A stretch of 64,000 bases of DNA from Volvox africanus (taxonomy: Eukaryota > Chlorophyta > Chlorophyceae > Chlamydomonadales > Volvocaceae), in the NCBI GenBank assembly GCA_030268105.1, contig BSDZ01000080.1, positions 4,093,501 through 4,157,500 on the forward strand, in the 5' to 3' direction. Of this stretch, positions 14,008 to 25,042 are shown one piece after another; the first letter of the stretch is position 1, and each line of letters begins with the position of its first letter. The position numbers and the translations under genes were made by a program. The notes under the pieces were generated by a model that was not told the origin of the DNA, ran no database searches, and was given only the letters and a program-made list of their open reading frames with translations.

Positions 14008-17000
14008 AGATAGGGCCAGAGGCGCAAGCGGACGAGGGTGCGGGCCGCCTGCGGTTGCGCGCTGACACTGGCGGCTCTATGCATTCCTTGTTCTTAAATG
14101 GCCTTGGAATAAGAAACAGGCGGTAGGCATGAACAGATGCCCAGATGCCTGGAAGCTCGGAGTTGGGTGCGCCGGCACGGTGTTCCCTTCGAGTGGTATA
14201 CTCGGAGAGGTAAGGGCACCCGCCGTGTGGCTGCCTGGAAATCCACATGGCACAGCGAGACCGGAGATGAAGGCCGGAGGCGAGGGACCGCAAGGAGGGG
14301 TAGTTCCGGTGTTTGGGATCAGATGCAGAGTGGTTAGCGACGGCATCATGATGGCCTCGCATGCCGTTACTTCGATGCCATGCGGTGAGCAGTGAAAACG
14401 TTCTTTGGTCTGCCTTTTTCTTGCGGCCATAGAGAATTTAACGCACCCACGCCACCATGTGCGTGGATGTCGTACGTATGGATGCTGCCAGGGCGGAGAC
14501 CCCAAAGGGGTACTTTGCTTGCGCCGTCTCCTCTCCGGGGATGTTAACGCGGCGGATACGATGGCGGCGTGAGAGCGCACGTTCCAGGGCCAGGTACTCA
14601 TCACTGATAGCCGAGCAAACGGAGAGCTAAGGCCCCTAATCTGCATTTAGACTGGCGCATACCGCCACATACGTTGTTGACCGCATGGAGTGCATTGGAT
14701 TGTACGTCTAGCTTACTGTGACGGTGACAACGTGGGTGTTGGGGCAGCGTTGGCGTAGGTTGGCTACCTCGCTTGGACATGGAGAGTATTTGCGTGGGGG
14801 GTGGGGGGGAAGTAGGCATCATCCCCAGAGGGAGGAAAGACAGGTCGACGGAGGCGCGTGCAGTTTTGACGGGTTAATAGCTGCGCGTCCAGAACCTGAT
14901 GTAGAATTGAAATGAAGCCTGAATACGCCTTGCCGCTGTAGTCTGCACCCGACATGCCTTAAAGAGCTTTGACTACGCAGCCGCAGGTGTGCGCAAAGCC
15001 GCCTCATGAGTCACCTTCTGACCGTGTGATCCCGGACACTATACGAAGTACACTATTGGATCTGTTTGTAACATAAACTGACGATGTACAGTGGAGACGA
15101 ATCCTGACAGCAGTTCTTCGCCATCACAATCCAGAAACCATCCAAAAACTGCAACTCCAAGGTTTTAGGGCCTTTCCATAAAATGCCATGGTCGCACTTG
15201 CTCGTCGCAAACAGCTTGATTGATGGCCGAAACAGGGCGGGGCTCAGGTTTGACTCCCGCTTCACCGCTACATCGATTTAACATTAGGGGCACCTCTCTG
15301 GCCATTACCTCCACCCTCAGCTTCACCCGCAGTTAGCGTAATTGGAGCAGTGTTGAATCACATGCCGCAATCACCGACCTCGTCCGCTTAACCACCCTGG
15401 GTCCAAAAAATCTACCTTATCGAATGCTTTCCTAAGTCTATTTCGCAATCTCGCAGGCCAGGGCAGGCCTTGGTGGACAGGCGTGCTAAGAAGTGCCGCT
15501 ATGCAAAAAGATGATATCGGCTGCCTCGCAAGTAGTGCCGCACAAGTATGGCAGCAACTTGGGAGTGGAACCTTGCTAGCAACAATGTGTATGTGCCCCC
15601 TCAGCCGCCATGCCTAACCCTATGCCTACCTTGACAGTCATTGCACCCTCTCACCCCCTACCCTTTGCCAGACCCGCACCCGAGATCGGACCGAGCACGT
15701 CCTAGGGTCCGCCCTCATTGGAGGTCACGTTCAAAGTCCTTTTACCCGTCCCCTCCAAAGCCAACAAGCACCGGGAGTCACTGATTATTCGGGTGCCCAA
15801 TGTGGTCATCCCGGTACGTGCGTATGTTATTCATCCGCCCCAGCTCGATAGCCTCGGCTGCACACTCTGGGACCAGCCAGCATGCTAGCCCCCTAGTGTG
15901 CGAGGGCAGCAGCTGGGAGCCGTCCGCGGCTCCATTCCGTGCTCTCTGTACGCTCCTTGTGACCCTGCCTTCCTCCCATGTACGTAAGTATGTAAATAGG
16001 TAGGCCCTCTACCAAGAGTATAATTACCCCCTCCCTATAACCCTTGCATGCACCGTAGCTCACAAGCCCCAGGAAATGCAGGAGCCTCAAGCAATATTTC
16101 CTTGTCTTCAGACACCGGTAACAGCACACAGCTGCATCCCTGGGCGAATCCTTCGGCCGCCTCCACATCATATCCCCAGATAACGCCAACGTTGGGGCCC
16201 ATAGGCCACTGGACAGCCCTGAGAAAAAAATCAACCGCCAATCAACTGCCCCAATTTGCCTCATGCAGCCGCGGGGACATGACAGCGCCAATCGAGGCTG
16301 CTTCGACCACCACAATGCTTTCTCCCCCCTCACACACACACAAGTTTGGCCCACAGTGAAAAGGTTGCTAACATACACCACCAAAAGACACCATGTTGCC
16401 ACGGACTCCTGAGCAGGCATTGACACTCACCGGCTGCCACCAGCATTCAGACCCTAGGACCTGGAGGAACATGCCTCACCACCCGCAGGACTAGCTGGCC
16501 TCCACACACCCTGACCTAAACCCCTCGACTTAACCTCTCGCTGATGCGCTAACGCCATTCAGAAGGTTGCATAGGAATGCGGGAAAAGAAATAAAGAGAC
16601 AAAGAAACATCGAGGAGACAGGATAACATGCACTGTATACCATATAATTAAACGTGCGTCACCGTGAGAGTTGATTCTAGCTACCAACCGGCAGCACATG
16701 GGCCACACTCGCACAACACCTAAAAAGATGCAAGGCAAGGTGTGGGTGGATGCGACATGAGAGCACCGGAACTGGTACACAGGACCTGCAGAAGCTGGTC
16801 CCGCATACTCGCATGAAGCAAAGCCAGTGGCCCATCCGCAGCTATTGCGCAGCAAGGTGGGAAAAGGCGGCCCTCGACGTGCTGTTGGCCTAGCATTACG
16901 TCTCGCGAACGTGCATGAGAATGAGCACGTGACGTCGCCACCGAATGCTCCGAAAGCAGAAGTCATGAAAGCCCCACTTTGTGGGAGGCTGTAAAAGAAA

Positions 17001-17742
17001 CATAAAGCAGTATAACATTCACAAGCTCTCTCTGCACTGTCTCGACTCAATGCGAGACAGTAGCTCCGAAGGTGAACGAAGGACCGCCGTCCGCACACCT
17101 CAAACGGATAAGCTGGTAAGACGTATCGAACCGCCTCCTTTTCGTTCCTCCTCTCCTTTCCCTCCATTTTTAACTCCTGCCTGCCATCAAAATGGACACA
17201 TCCCGCCACCCTGTGCTCATGCACCACACCGCCATCACCGCGTACCTGGCCGCCGCCAGCACGGCTCTGTGTAGCCCCGCAATCAACCCCTAACCCTCAC
17301 CAGCCCGGAAGCTGATCCCCTAAATACCCTCCAGGTGCGCTGACCACCAGGAAGCCCCCCTCCGTAACTACACCACTGAGGCTCCATCTAAACATTCCAC
17401 CCCGTTCCACCTCCCACAGCTTCGAGAAGATCAGCCGAGTGATCCACAGCTTCATGCAGGGACACTCCCCCAGCAGCCCCGTCACACTCACCCCTGCAGT
17501 TGCCAACCCCACTATCGCCATAACCACCACCATTTCCCAAGCGCCTGGAGCCCCTAGCTCAAGCTGCTCTGGTAACCACATGGAGGGACGCTGAAAGCTA
17601 TCGCTGGCTCACGTGCGTCAACTGGCGCATGGGCAACACGCCGCCAAATACTCCGCCCGGTCCGCCTTACAAACGGCTTCAGCTGCGCCCCGCCTCATAT
17701 GCATGGTACGAGACCCCTGAAGCAAATACCATTTGAGACGTC
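14008..17742. other. Region without a resolved gene (probable 3' UTR, then unassigned DNA)
   Basis: The first ~1 kb is probably the aminotransferase 3' UTR, with TGTAA at 15067-15071. Farther right there are exon-like plus-strand pieces: 15706-15813 (36 codons from an AG acceptor to a GTACGT donor), 17191-17292 (ATG to TAA) and about 17400-17583. I could not join them into one frame or match a family. Long minus-strand frames here look non-coding. No large repeat seen. Confidence 0.35.
17667..17671 (-). terminator. Candidate poly(A) signal TGTAA of the phospholipase B-like gene
   Basis: TGTAA on the minus strand, 72 bases downstream of the stop codon. TGTAA is the usual volvocine cleavage/polyadenylation signal. 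The match is only five bases. Confidence 0.45.
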
Positions 17743-19546
17743 TCAGGCCGCCAGACCAATCTTATGCTGCTGGTACTGCTGCTTGGCGCGAGTAGTCGCA
17801 GCGGCGGCGTCCGCAGCCGCGCACTCCTCGAAGGTGGGCAGGTCTCGCGGGCTCATGCGCTCAAAAGAGAAATCGAAGGTGTCAGGCATACCGCGGTGGG
17901 GCAGGTTTGCCCAGCGAGGGTCCGCCCAGCTGAAGGGAGGCTGACCCTGCACAACCATTTTTCCGGCGCCGCATGGCAGGCAACGGCATGGGTGGGATGA
18001 CTGCACGTGACGCAGGGGCAGGGCTTACGGTCCTTACGAAAGCACCGCATTACGAAAGATTCCAAAGCAAGAGCGAGGGCGGGTGGATGAGGAAGAACCC
18101 TTGACGGCAGCGCTCCATCCCTGTTTCCCCGGCAAGAAGGAAAGGAGGGAGCCCAAACGGCGACAATCGACCCACCTCTTGGCCCTGGTTCGCCACTGGG
18201 CCCGTCTGAGAGGCGCACATAACCCCTTTCCACGCTTGAACGGCACCGCAACCCCACCCACCTGTGCCGTGGGTCCTCCGACCACTTCGCTCTCCATCTT
18301 GGCAATGAGACTGGCGCTGGTGACCTTGGAGTCTGCAAAAAGGGGCGAGGGAGGGGAGGAGACTTGTGGGAGGACGAGAGGGATGAGACCAGGGTCAGCC
18401 ACGGGCGCCGAGGAAAAAATGAAGTCAAACCCAGGTAACCAGCGGGTGTGCCACAACAAGGGGCCAGGTGACAGACCTCTCCCCCGTGTACCTCACGAAT
18501 AACCCCCGCCTCTCCCAAACAGTCACTCCTTCTTCGGCTTCCTCACCGTAGCAGCCTTTGGCCAGCGCGTCATCACCCTTGGCCAGATCTCCGCGGGCAC
18601 ATACGGCACCCACCGGGTTGCTCTCTGCGTACTGTCGAGGGGCCAGCGGCGTACACATCCGGCCGAATCGTTCACGATGAGGGCGAGTGAGGGAATGCCG
18701 AAAAAAGGAGTGGGGTGCGACCCGGGACCTCAAGACATTCCACGACGACAAGGTAGGTAGTCGACGCTCGTGTCTCGGCACGGATGTAACCCAGGTGCAC
18801 GTTTACGAGTTCGCTTTCCGATTCGGCTCGGCCCCTCTTCCTATGAGCCGCTCTGTTGTCGTTCCTCTGCGCCGCCCTCCCGCCCGGCCCGCCCCGCAAC
18901 AGACGTTCCGACTCACCGGGTCCTTCTGCCAATCGTTGTAGCGCATGATGTGCTTCAGGTGATCCAGGGTATCCACCTGCCCCTGGTCGCGACGGAAGAT
19001 GGCGGCGCGGGGGGCAATCTGATACTTGAGCAGCCGGATGCTGAAGGCGTACTTCTTGGGGCCCTTCTCCTCGAGTCGTGCGATCTGGGAAGCGAAGAGG
19101 CATTGAGACGGAGCCATTGGCAGCGCAGGGAAGGAAAGGGGGGCAGAAGCGGTAACAAGCAGGGCGGCTGGGAATGGCGGGGAAGAATAGAGGATAATTG
19201 AACGTGGCCCAGTCAGCACCTTGAATTAATATGTGTATAATTGCTGGATGCGCCATGCTGTACACCTCACACACACACAAACACACATGTAGGGCCCTCT
19301 CCTCTCCTATACGGCACCGCCCATCTGGACGGATTCAACAACAGGTCCGAAAGAGGGTGCAGTGTCAAATACACCAATGTGCTGAGAGCAGGGATAAGGT
19401 CCCCGTTATTTACGCAGACGGACTTACCATGTCAGGATAGCCTGCGGCGTCGTACACCTCCGGGAAATACGCCACGTTGTAGGATGGCCAGTAGCCCCTG
19501 CTCAGCTCAGCTGTCACGTCCGCCGTCTGCGGCGCACCAGCACATC

Positions 19547-19582
<36 letters not shown>

Positions 19583-22500
19583 CAAACACACACACAACGT
19601 ATAGGGCCCGTTCCTCACCATCGACTCCCGTACCAGTTGGATGATTGTTAAGTGCAGGTGCAGGAGATCAGAGACCTGGAGATGCACATTTGTGGCCACA
19701 AACGGCAGTCACAAATCACGGCGCGTTGCGATGAGGGGCCAGGTAGGGGCTGAGAGCCGCGCAACGCTCCCTGTCCACACGTCGTCTTATAAAGGCACTC
19801 GCACGCTCGGGCTGCGAGCTGCAGCTGCATTCGGCCAAGACCGGAACTTAACCGCTACTGCATCTCGCAACACAAGCAGTCAGCAAGGGGAGACGGGGCA
19901 GGGGAATGGAGCGGCACCATGACCCGCAGGCACGGGGCATGGACTGGCCCCACTTGCAGGGCGAATCCTCTACCTTAAAAGCCAGGAGCCCACAGAAGGA
20001 AAGGGAGGCGCACCTTGTGGAATCCCGGCATCTGCTCCACCACCTGCAACAGCCCGGGCTGCAACTCTGTGTGTGGGATGAAGCGCTTTGTGTCCAGGAT
20101 CATGTACTGCGGGAAAACGTTGTACGGCAGTGAGAATAGATCAGCAGCGGCGCCAGTCAATCATTGGGTGGCTCGCCCCATGGGATGGATGCCTCCAGGC
20201 AACGTGCGGCAGCCTCATATAATGAGGACTTATATTCCGCCCCAACGTTACCCTCGCCCCTGACCCCATGTGCCAGTGCGGCTCCCTTAAACCCCCATTA
20301 GCTCCTGGCCCCAGACCCCATGTGCCAGTGCGGCTCCCTTAACCCCCCATTAGCTCCTGGCCCCTGACCCCATGTGCCAGTGCGGCTCCCTTAACCCCCC
20401 ATTAGCTCCTGGCCCCTGACCCCATGTGCCAGTGCGGCTCCCTTAACCCCTCGTTAGCTCCTGGTCCCTGACCCCATGTGCCAGCGCGGCTCCTTAACCC
20501 CCCATTAGCTCCTGGCCCCTGACCCCATGTGCCAGTGCGGCTCCCTTAAACCCCCATTAGCTCTTGGCACCTGACCTCATGTGCCAGCGCGGCTCCCTTA
20601 ACCCCCCATTAGCTCCTGGCCCCTGACCCCATGTGCCAGTGCGGCTCCCTTAACCCCCCATTAGCTCCTGGTCCCTGACCCCATGTGCCAGTGCGGCTCC
20701 CTTAAACCCCCATTAGCTCCTGGTCCCTGACCCCATGTGCCAGTGCGGCTCCCTTAAACCCCCATTAGCTCCTGGCCCCTGACCCCATGTGCCAGTGCGG
20801 CTCCCTTAACCCCCCATTAGCTCCTGGCCCCTGACCCCATGTGCCAGTGCGGCTCCCTTAACCCCCCATTAGCTCCTGGCCCCTGACCCCATGTGCCAGT
20901 GCGGCTCCCTTAACCCCCCATTAGCTCCTGGCCCCTGACCCCATGTGCCAGTGCGGCTCCCTTAACCCCCCATTAGCTCCTGGCCCCTGACCCCATGTGC
21001 CAGTGCGGCTCCCTTAACCCCCCATTAGCTCCTGGTCCCTGACCCCATGTGCCAGCGCGGCTCCTTAACCCCCCATTAGCTCCTGGCCCCTGACCCCATG
21101 TGCCAGTGCGGCTCCCTTAACCCCCCATTAGCTCCTGGCCCCTGACCCCATGTGCCAGTGCGGCTCCCTTAACCCCCCATTAGCTCCTGGTCCCTGACCC
21201 CATGTGCCAGTGCGGCTCCCTTAACCCCCCATTAGCTCCTGGTCCCTGACCCCATGTGCCAGTGCGGCTCCCTTAACCCCCCATTAGCTCCTGGCCCCTG
21301 ACCTCATGTGCCAGTGCGGCTCCCTTAACCCCCCATTAGCTCTTGGCACCTGACCTCATGTGCCAGTGCGGCTCCTTGACCCCTCATTAGCTCCTGGCCC
21401 CTGACCCCGGAGAGACGATATCCCGGGGCGGAGGTCCGCGCACAATTGAGTCCTTGCACCCTCTTCCATTGTTAAGAGTGAGCAACACTCGTATACGAAT
21501 GACTGACAGAGCAAGTAATACGGCCCAGGGAGGGGCCGGGCGCTTTGCTGACTTTAACATCCATCACGTTGCTGACTCACAACTCCGCTCCGTCATCTCT
21601 CCCCCGCGCCCCCACATCTCTCAGCCACTCGCTCCCTCGCCTCCTTGACGAGGGTTGAGCCTACCTGGTTGTTGTAGGTGCCGCTGTTGTAGCGGATGAG
21701 TACGTCCACCCACTCCTCTCCGCTGGTCGCCATCCAGTTGGCCAAACGGATGCGCTGCCAGGACAACACACACTGGGGATTCAGCGGCTCGTAGACGTCC
21801 CCGACGTAGATGTGGTTGGTGGTCTCCATGACTGCCAAACCGCTGCTGAGGAGGTAGAAGTCGTCGTCGCTGAACAGCTCGCCTGGGGTTGTAGGCCAGG
21901 AAGTTTCGCATGGGATGTTTGGCTCCCGTTCGGAGAACACAGCGTACACAGCGAAAGCACCACAACGGGAGGTGCTTTTAGCGGAAAGAACAACCGTACA
22001 CCTGGGCTGCAAATAGGGACCAGTAAAAGAATGTGCAGCACACCTTGCCTTTCCTCCATCTCCACCTCCAGCTGGCGGCCAACAAACTTATCGATATGTC
22101 CGCCCCTTTTCGCCGAGCGGTCGACCCCGCAGCTGCCCAACCTTCCTGTGTCGCCCCTAAAACGCAGGCGCTGGCGGAAACGCACAGCCTGACACATGCC
22201 TGCCATACACACCTCGCCCCCCTCCTCCTGCCCCTCACCAGGATAGCTGCTGAACGACATGCGTGGAGCCGCCAAGGCCTTGTTGCGCAATCCAGAGAAG
22301 TCGTAGTGCTTGTATATACGGGTCATAGCGGTGAATGAGTCGTGGGTAGAATGCCCCAGCAGCAGCTCCCCCAGGTCGCCCGTCACCTTGATCAGCGCGG
22401 AGCACTTGCCTGGACGTTGGGGCATCGAACATCGGCCGACAAGGTGGGGGAGGTGCGGGAAGACGAACATCGAAATGCTGGTAATGATCGTTGACGAGGT

Positions 22501-25042
22501 GGGAAGTGCGAGAGGTGCGGGAAGATACAAAGGACGGAAAGGTCCTTACAAGGATGATCAGAGCGCCAAAGAAGCTGAACGCCAGGCCCCCCCATCCCTG
22601 TTCCAACCTTCACATAGCTAAGGTGCGAGCAACGTGCCGCGTATGTCCTGTTCATCGCAGCCCAACAGACCCACTCGTAAGTTTTACCCTCTTCAACCAT
22701 TTCCCTTCCCCTCCCCCACCCCCGCAAGCACACGCAGCGCTCCTCCCCACTTGCAACTCACCTTGGAGGCCCAGCTTGAGGGACATACGCAGGGGGTTGG
22801 GGTCCACATCCGCAGACCTGGGGTGGTGACCACGACCCTGCAACCCCTGGCTGGCTCCCAGAGACAGCTCGTCGACGCCTCCAAATCCTGCCTCAATAGC
22901 GTCAATGATGTCGTAGACGTCACCTGCAGTCCCCCGCAGGCGGGTCGTGCAGCAGGGTTCACACAGCAAACAGCTGAGAGGTGTACGTCGGTCGCAACAC
23001 CTCCTCCCCCCCCGGATGGTTGTCAATGGTTGGTTGGCAGCAGAGCGAATCCCGAACGAAGAAACCCCGGGTTGCGACATTAAGAGATGACGGCCGCGGC
23101 GGTGACCCGGGTTCCTCTATCCCCGCGGCAAGAGGGGAAGACACGTACAGAGCAGCGTACATCGAGGAGCCCACGAGGACGTGACCCGAGGAAGCGAAAT
23201 AGAGGCCTCTTAAGTGCTCTTTATAGCTGGCCCGGTCATCCACCCACCTTCCCCACCCCTCGGACCTATGCAAACCCAACTTCACACGACTGCCCCGCAT
23301 CACCCACCGTTGCTGTTGAGGAACATCAGGTCGCGCCGCTCCAACCAGCCCACCGCCACATCGTCATTGCCCTCGTTGCCGCCGCGGCCGCCACCTCTGC
23401 TGACCAATCGGCGACGCGCTCGCTGCCGTTGTTGCTGCTGCTGTGTCTGGCTACTCTGCTCTTCCTGGGGCTTCTGCTTCAGCTGCTCCTGGCCCGCCCG
23501 GGCTTTGTATCCGCCCACCAGGCCGTCGAACTGCGCCTGAACCAGGCCCAGCAGCTGCCAGTAGGGGTCCTCGGGAGCATCCCGGACCTGTTCATTCACC
23601 CACACCTCCTGACGCTCCAACCTGCTCGTCAGTTGGCACGAAAACGGCACGGGCGCGACGCGGCGGCGGGAGACCCAAACGTCAGGATCGAGGGCCCGTT
23701 GAAACTCAGAGCAGGTTAGCAAGCCCCCGGCACCGACGTCGACGCCGACACCAACACCGACACCGCCGCTGACGCCGACGCCGACGGAGCTAGTTGTGAA
23801 CGAACACAGAACAAACGGCAACTGCTGGACTTCTTCAAGTGATGATGTATCACAGGGTAGCGCCGGGTAAGATTTGCTCTGCCATCGAGCCGTGAGCCGT
23901 TCTAGTGGGGATATGGGGGCTGCCAGCCTCGCGCCGTACACCTAGGCCGGCCGGATGCGGCGAGACGGACAGATGTACGCTGTGGACAGTTTCTTTGCTT
24001 TACACTGGCACAGGTGCATGTATATGTACAAATACATCCATTACTGCTGCTATGATCACAGAAATAGCAAGATCCGCGCAGCAATTGATCCTCTCCATCA
24101 TGACCTGCCGTCAATCCATTCTACCTCCCTGCCTGCCGCGTTTTCTCCCGCACGTAAAATCTACTTTTGCTTCACGGATCCGCAGTCCTGCACTTTTGCT
24201 CTTGTTTTATTACTGCTGTACATCTTCATCCCCGTGGGCTCCTCCACTTCCCTCTTCCGCCTTAAGCGGCCCAAGCCTTACCAGTTCAGAGACAGCTCCA
24301 GGGACTCGGACACATTCAGCATGCCCACGAAGTACTGTTTCAGGTTGTAATGGTGGTCGTAAATGCGCGCTAGGGACAGGGAAAAAGGGCGGCAACAAAA
24401 CCGGAATCATCCCGGAATCGAAGCGTCAGGTGCACGGGTCGATGCATGGGCTTGCTTGCTTGCAAGGGGTCCAGGGACAAACTCAAGCAGCCTGTGGGAG
24501 CGAGAGCCCGCAGCGGCAGCAACTGGCCTCTCTTTCCTGGAGGGGCTGGTTATGGTTGCAGCTGTATATCGCAGTTTGCCAAATCCATTTGGCTATAGTT
24601 TCAGAGAGGTACTGGTCGTGCGTTTGAGCCTTTCAAATTCGACTCGTGGCGGTCGCGCACCTGCCGTCAAGTACCCTTCCAGAAAGCCCGCCGCATAAAC
24701 TTGGTCAAGGTCGCTGTAGGCACTGCTGGTCAAGATGCGCAGCTTGCCGAAATTGCTGATCGTCTGCGCGCTGTCGATAAAGGTGCCGCTAGCTGCGCAA
24801 TCCTGGCCCTCGCGCGAGTCGTTGGCAGGGTCGACAACCGTCCAGCTGCCGTCACTGTTTTTCGTAACACACCGGTGGACTGCCTGGTTATTTTTCTTTA
24901 GGTCGCGGCAGGTATCATAAAGCGAAGTACCGTCCGAAGTCGCTGTCGCGCCCACGGCATTCCAGGCCAAGGAAATTGAGGCGAGGCCTAGGATAAGCAG
25001 AGGAACTGCAAAGGCGGTATTTAAAGTAAGCTTTCGGGACAT
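17743..25042 (-). CDS. PLBD: Phospholipase B-like protein (PLBD/laminin-ancestor family, Ntn hydrolase)
   Basis: Secreted or lysosome-type hydrolase of the phospholipase B-like family, an autoprocessed N-terminal-nucleophile fold. Twelve exons: 25042-24661, 24369-24282, 23621-23308, 22923-22762, 22409-22239, 21882-21665, 20106-20014, 19526-19428, 19084-18917, 18631-18547, 18332-18262 and 17946-17743. All phases agree, giving 684 residues; animal members have 550-590. It opens with a signal peptide (about residues 1-26). Family blocks in order are GFLEGYLTA, DPYWQLLGLVQAQFDGL, GKCSALIK (candidate nucleophile Cys318), MSFSSYPG, DDDFYLLSSGLAVMETT, RYNSGTYNNQ, LQVVEQMPG, YWPSYNV, IFRRDQGQV, MRYNDW and a PFSWADPRW / MPDTFDF end. 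Extra length is a Gln/Arg-rich insert in exon 3 and an Ala-rich C-tail. A TGTAA-type signal lies at 17667-17671 (TTACA on plus), about 70 bases past the stop. Confidence 0.93.
19545..19597 (+). repeat. CA dinucleotide repeat in phospholipase B-like intron
   Basis: Imperfect (CA)n with AAACAC interruptions, between exons 7 and 8. In the transcribed strand it is (TG)n close to the exon 8 acceptor side. Confidence 0.85.
20255..21410 (+). repeat. 52-bp minisatellite (~22 copies) inside a phospholipase B-like intron
   Basis: Tandem array with a 52-base period, each unit containing GACCCCATGTGCCAGTGCGG, CTCCCTTAACCCCCCATTAG and CTCCTGGCCCCT. Copies are highly similar, with small substitutions (GGTCCCT for GGCCCCT, CAGCGCGG for CAGTGCGG) and occasional 1-base length changes. 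The array fills most of the intron between exons 6 and 7 (21664-20107). On the transcribed strand each unit holds several G runs. Confidence 0.97.
23730..23792 (+). repeat. GACGCC/GACACC hexanucleotide repeat in intron 2 of phospholipase B-like gene
   Basis: Imperfect six-base repeats of GACGCC, GACACC and AACACC lie between exons 2 and 3, immediately downstream on plus of the exon 3 acceptor region. Confidence 0.7.

Noticed and set aside
14077..14646. 189-codon minus-strand frame downstream of the aminotransferase
   Set aside because: No domain or splice support. The interval is better explained as the aminotransferase 3' UTR.
16559..17227. 222-codon minus-strand frame
   Set aside because: Composition is irregular, no domain is present, and plus-strand pieces here look more exon-like.
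20255..21410. CRISPR-like or satellite-type array
   Set aside because: It is a contiguous 52-bp tandem repeat with no unique spacers, so it is a minisatellite, and the organism is eukaryotic.
23300..23941. Separate plus-strand genes opposite the phospholipase B-like exons
   Set aside because: The minus-strand exon has clear family homology and correct splice phases. The plus frames have none.
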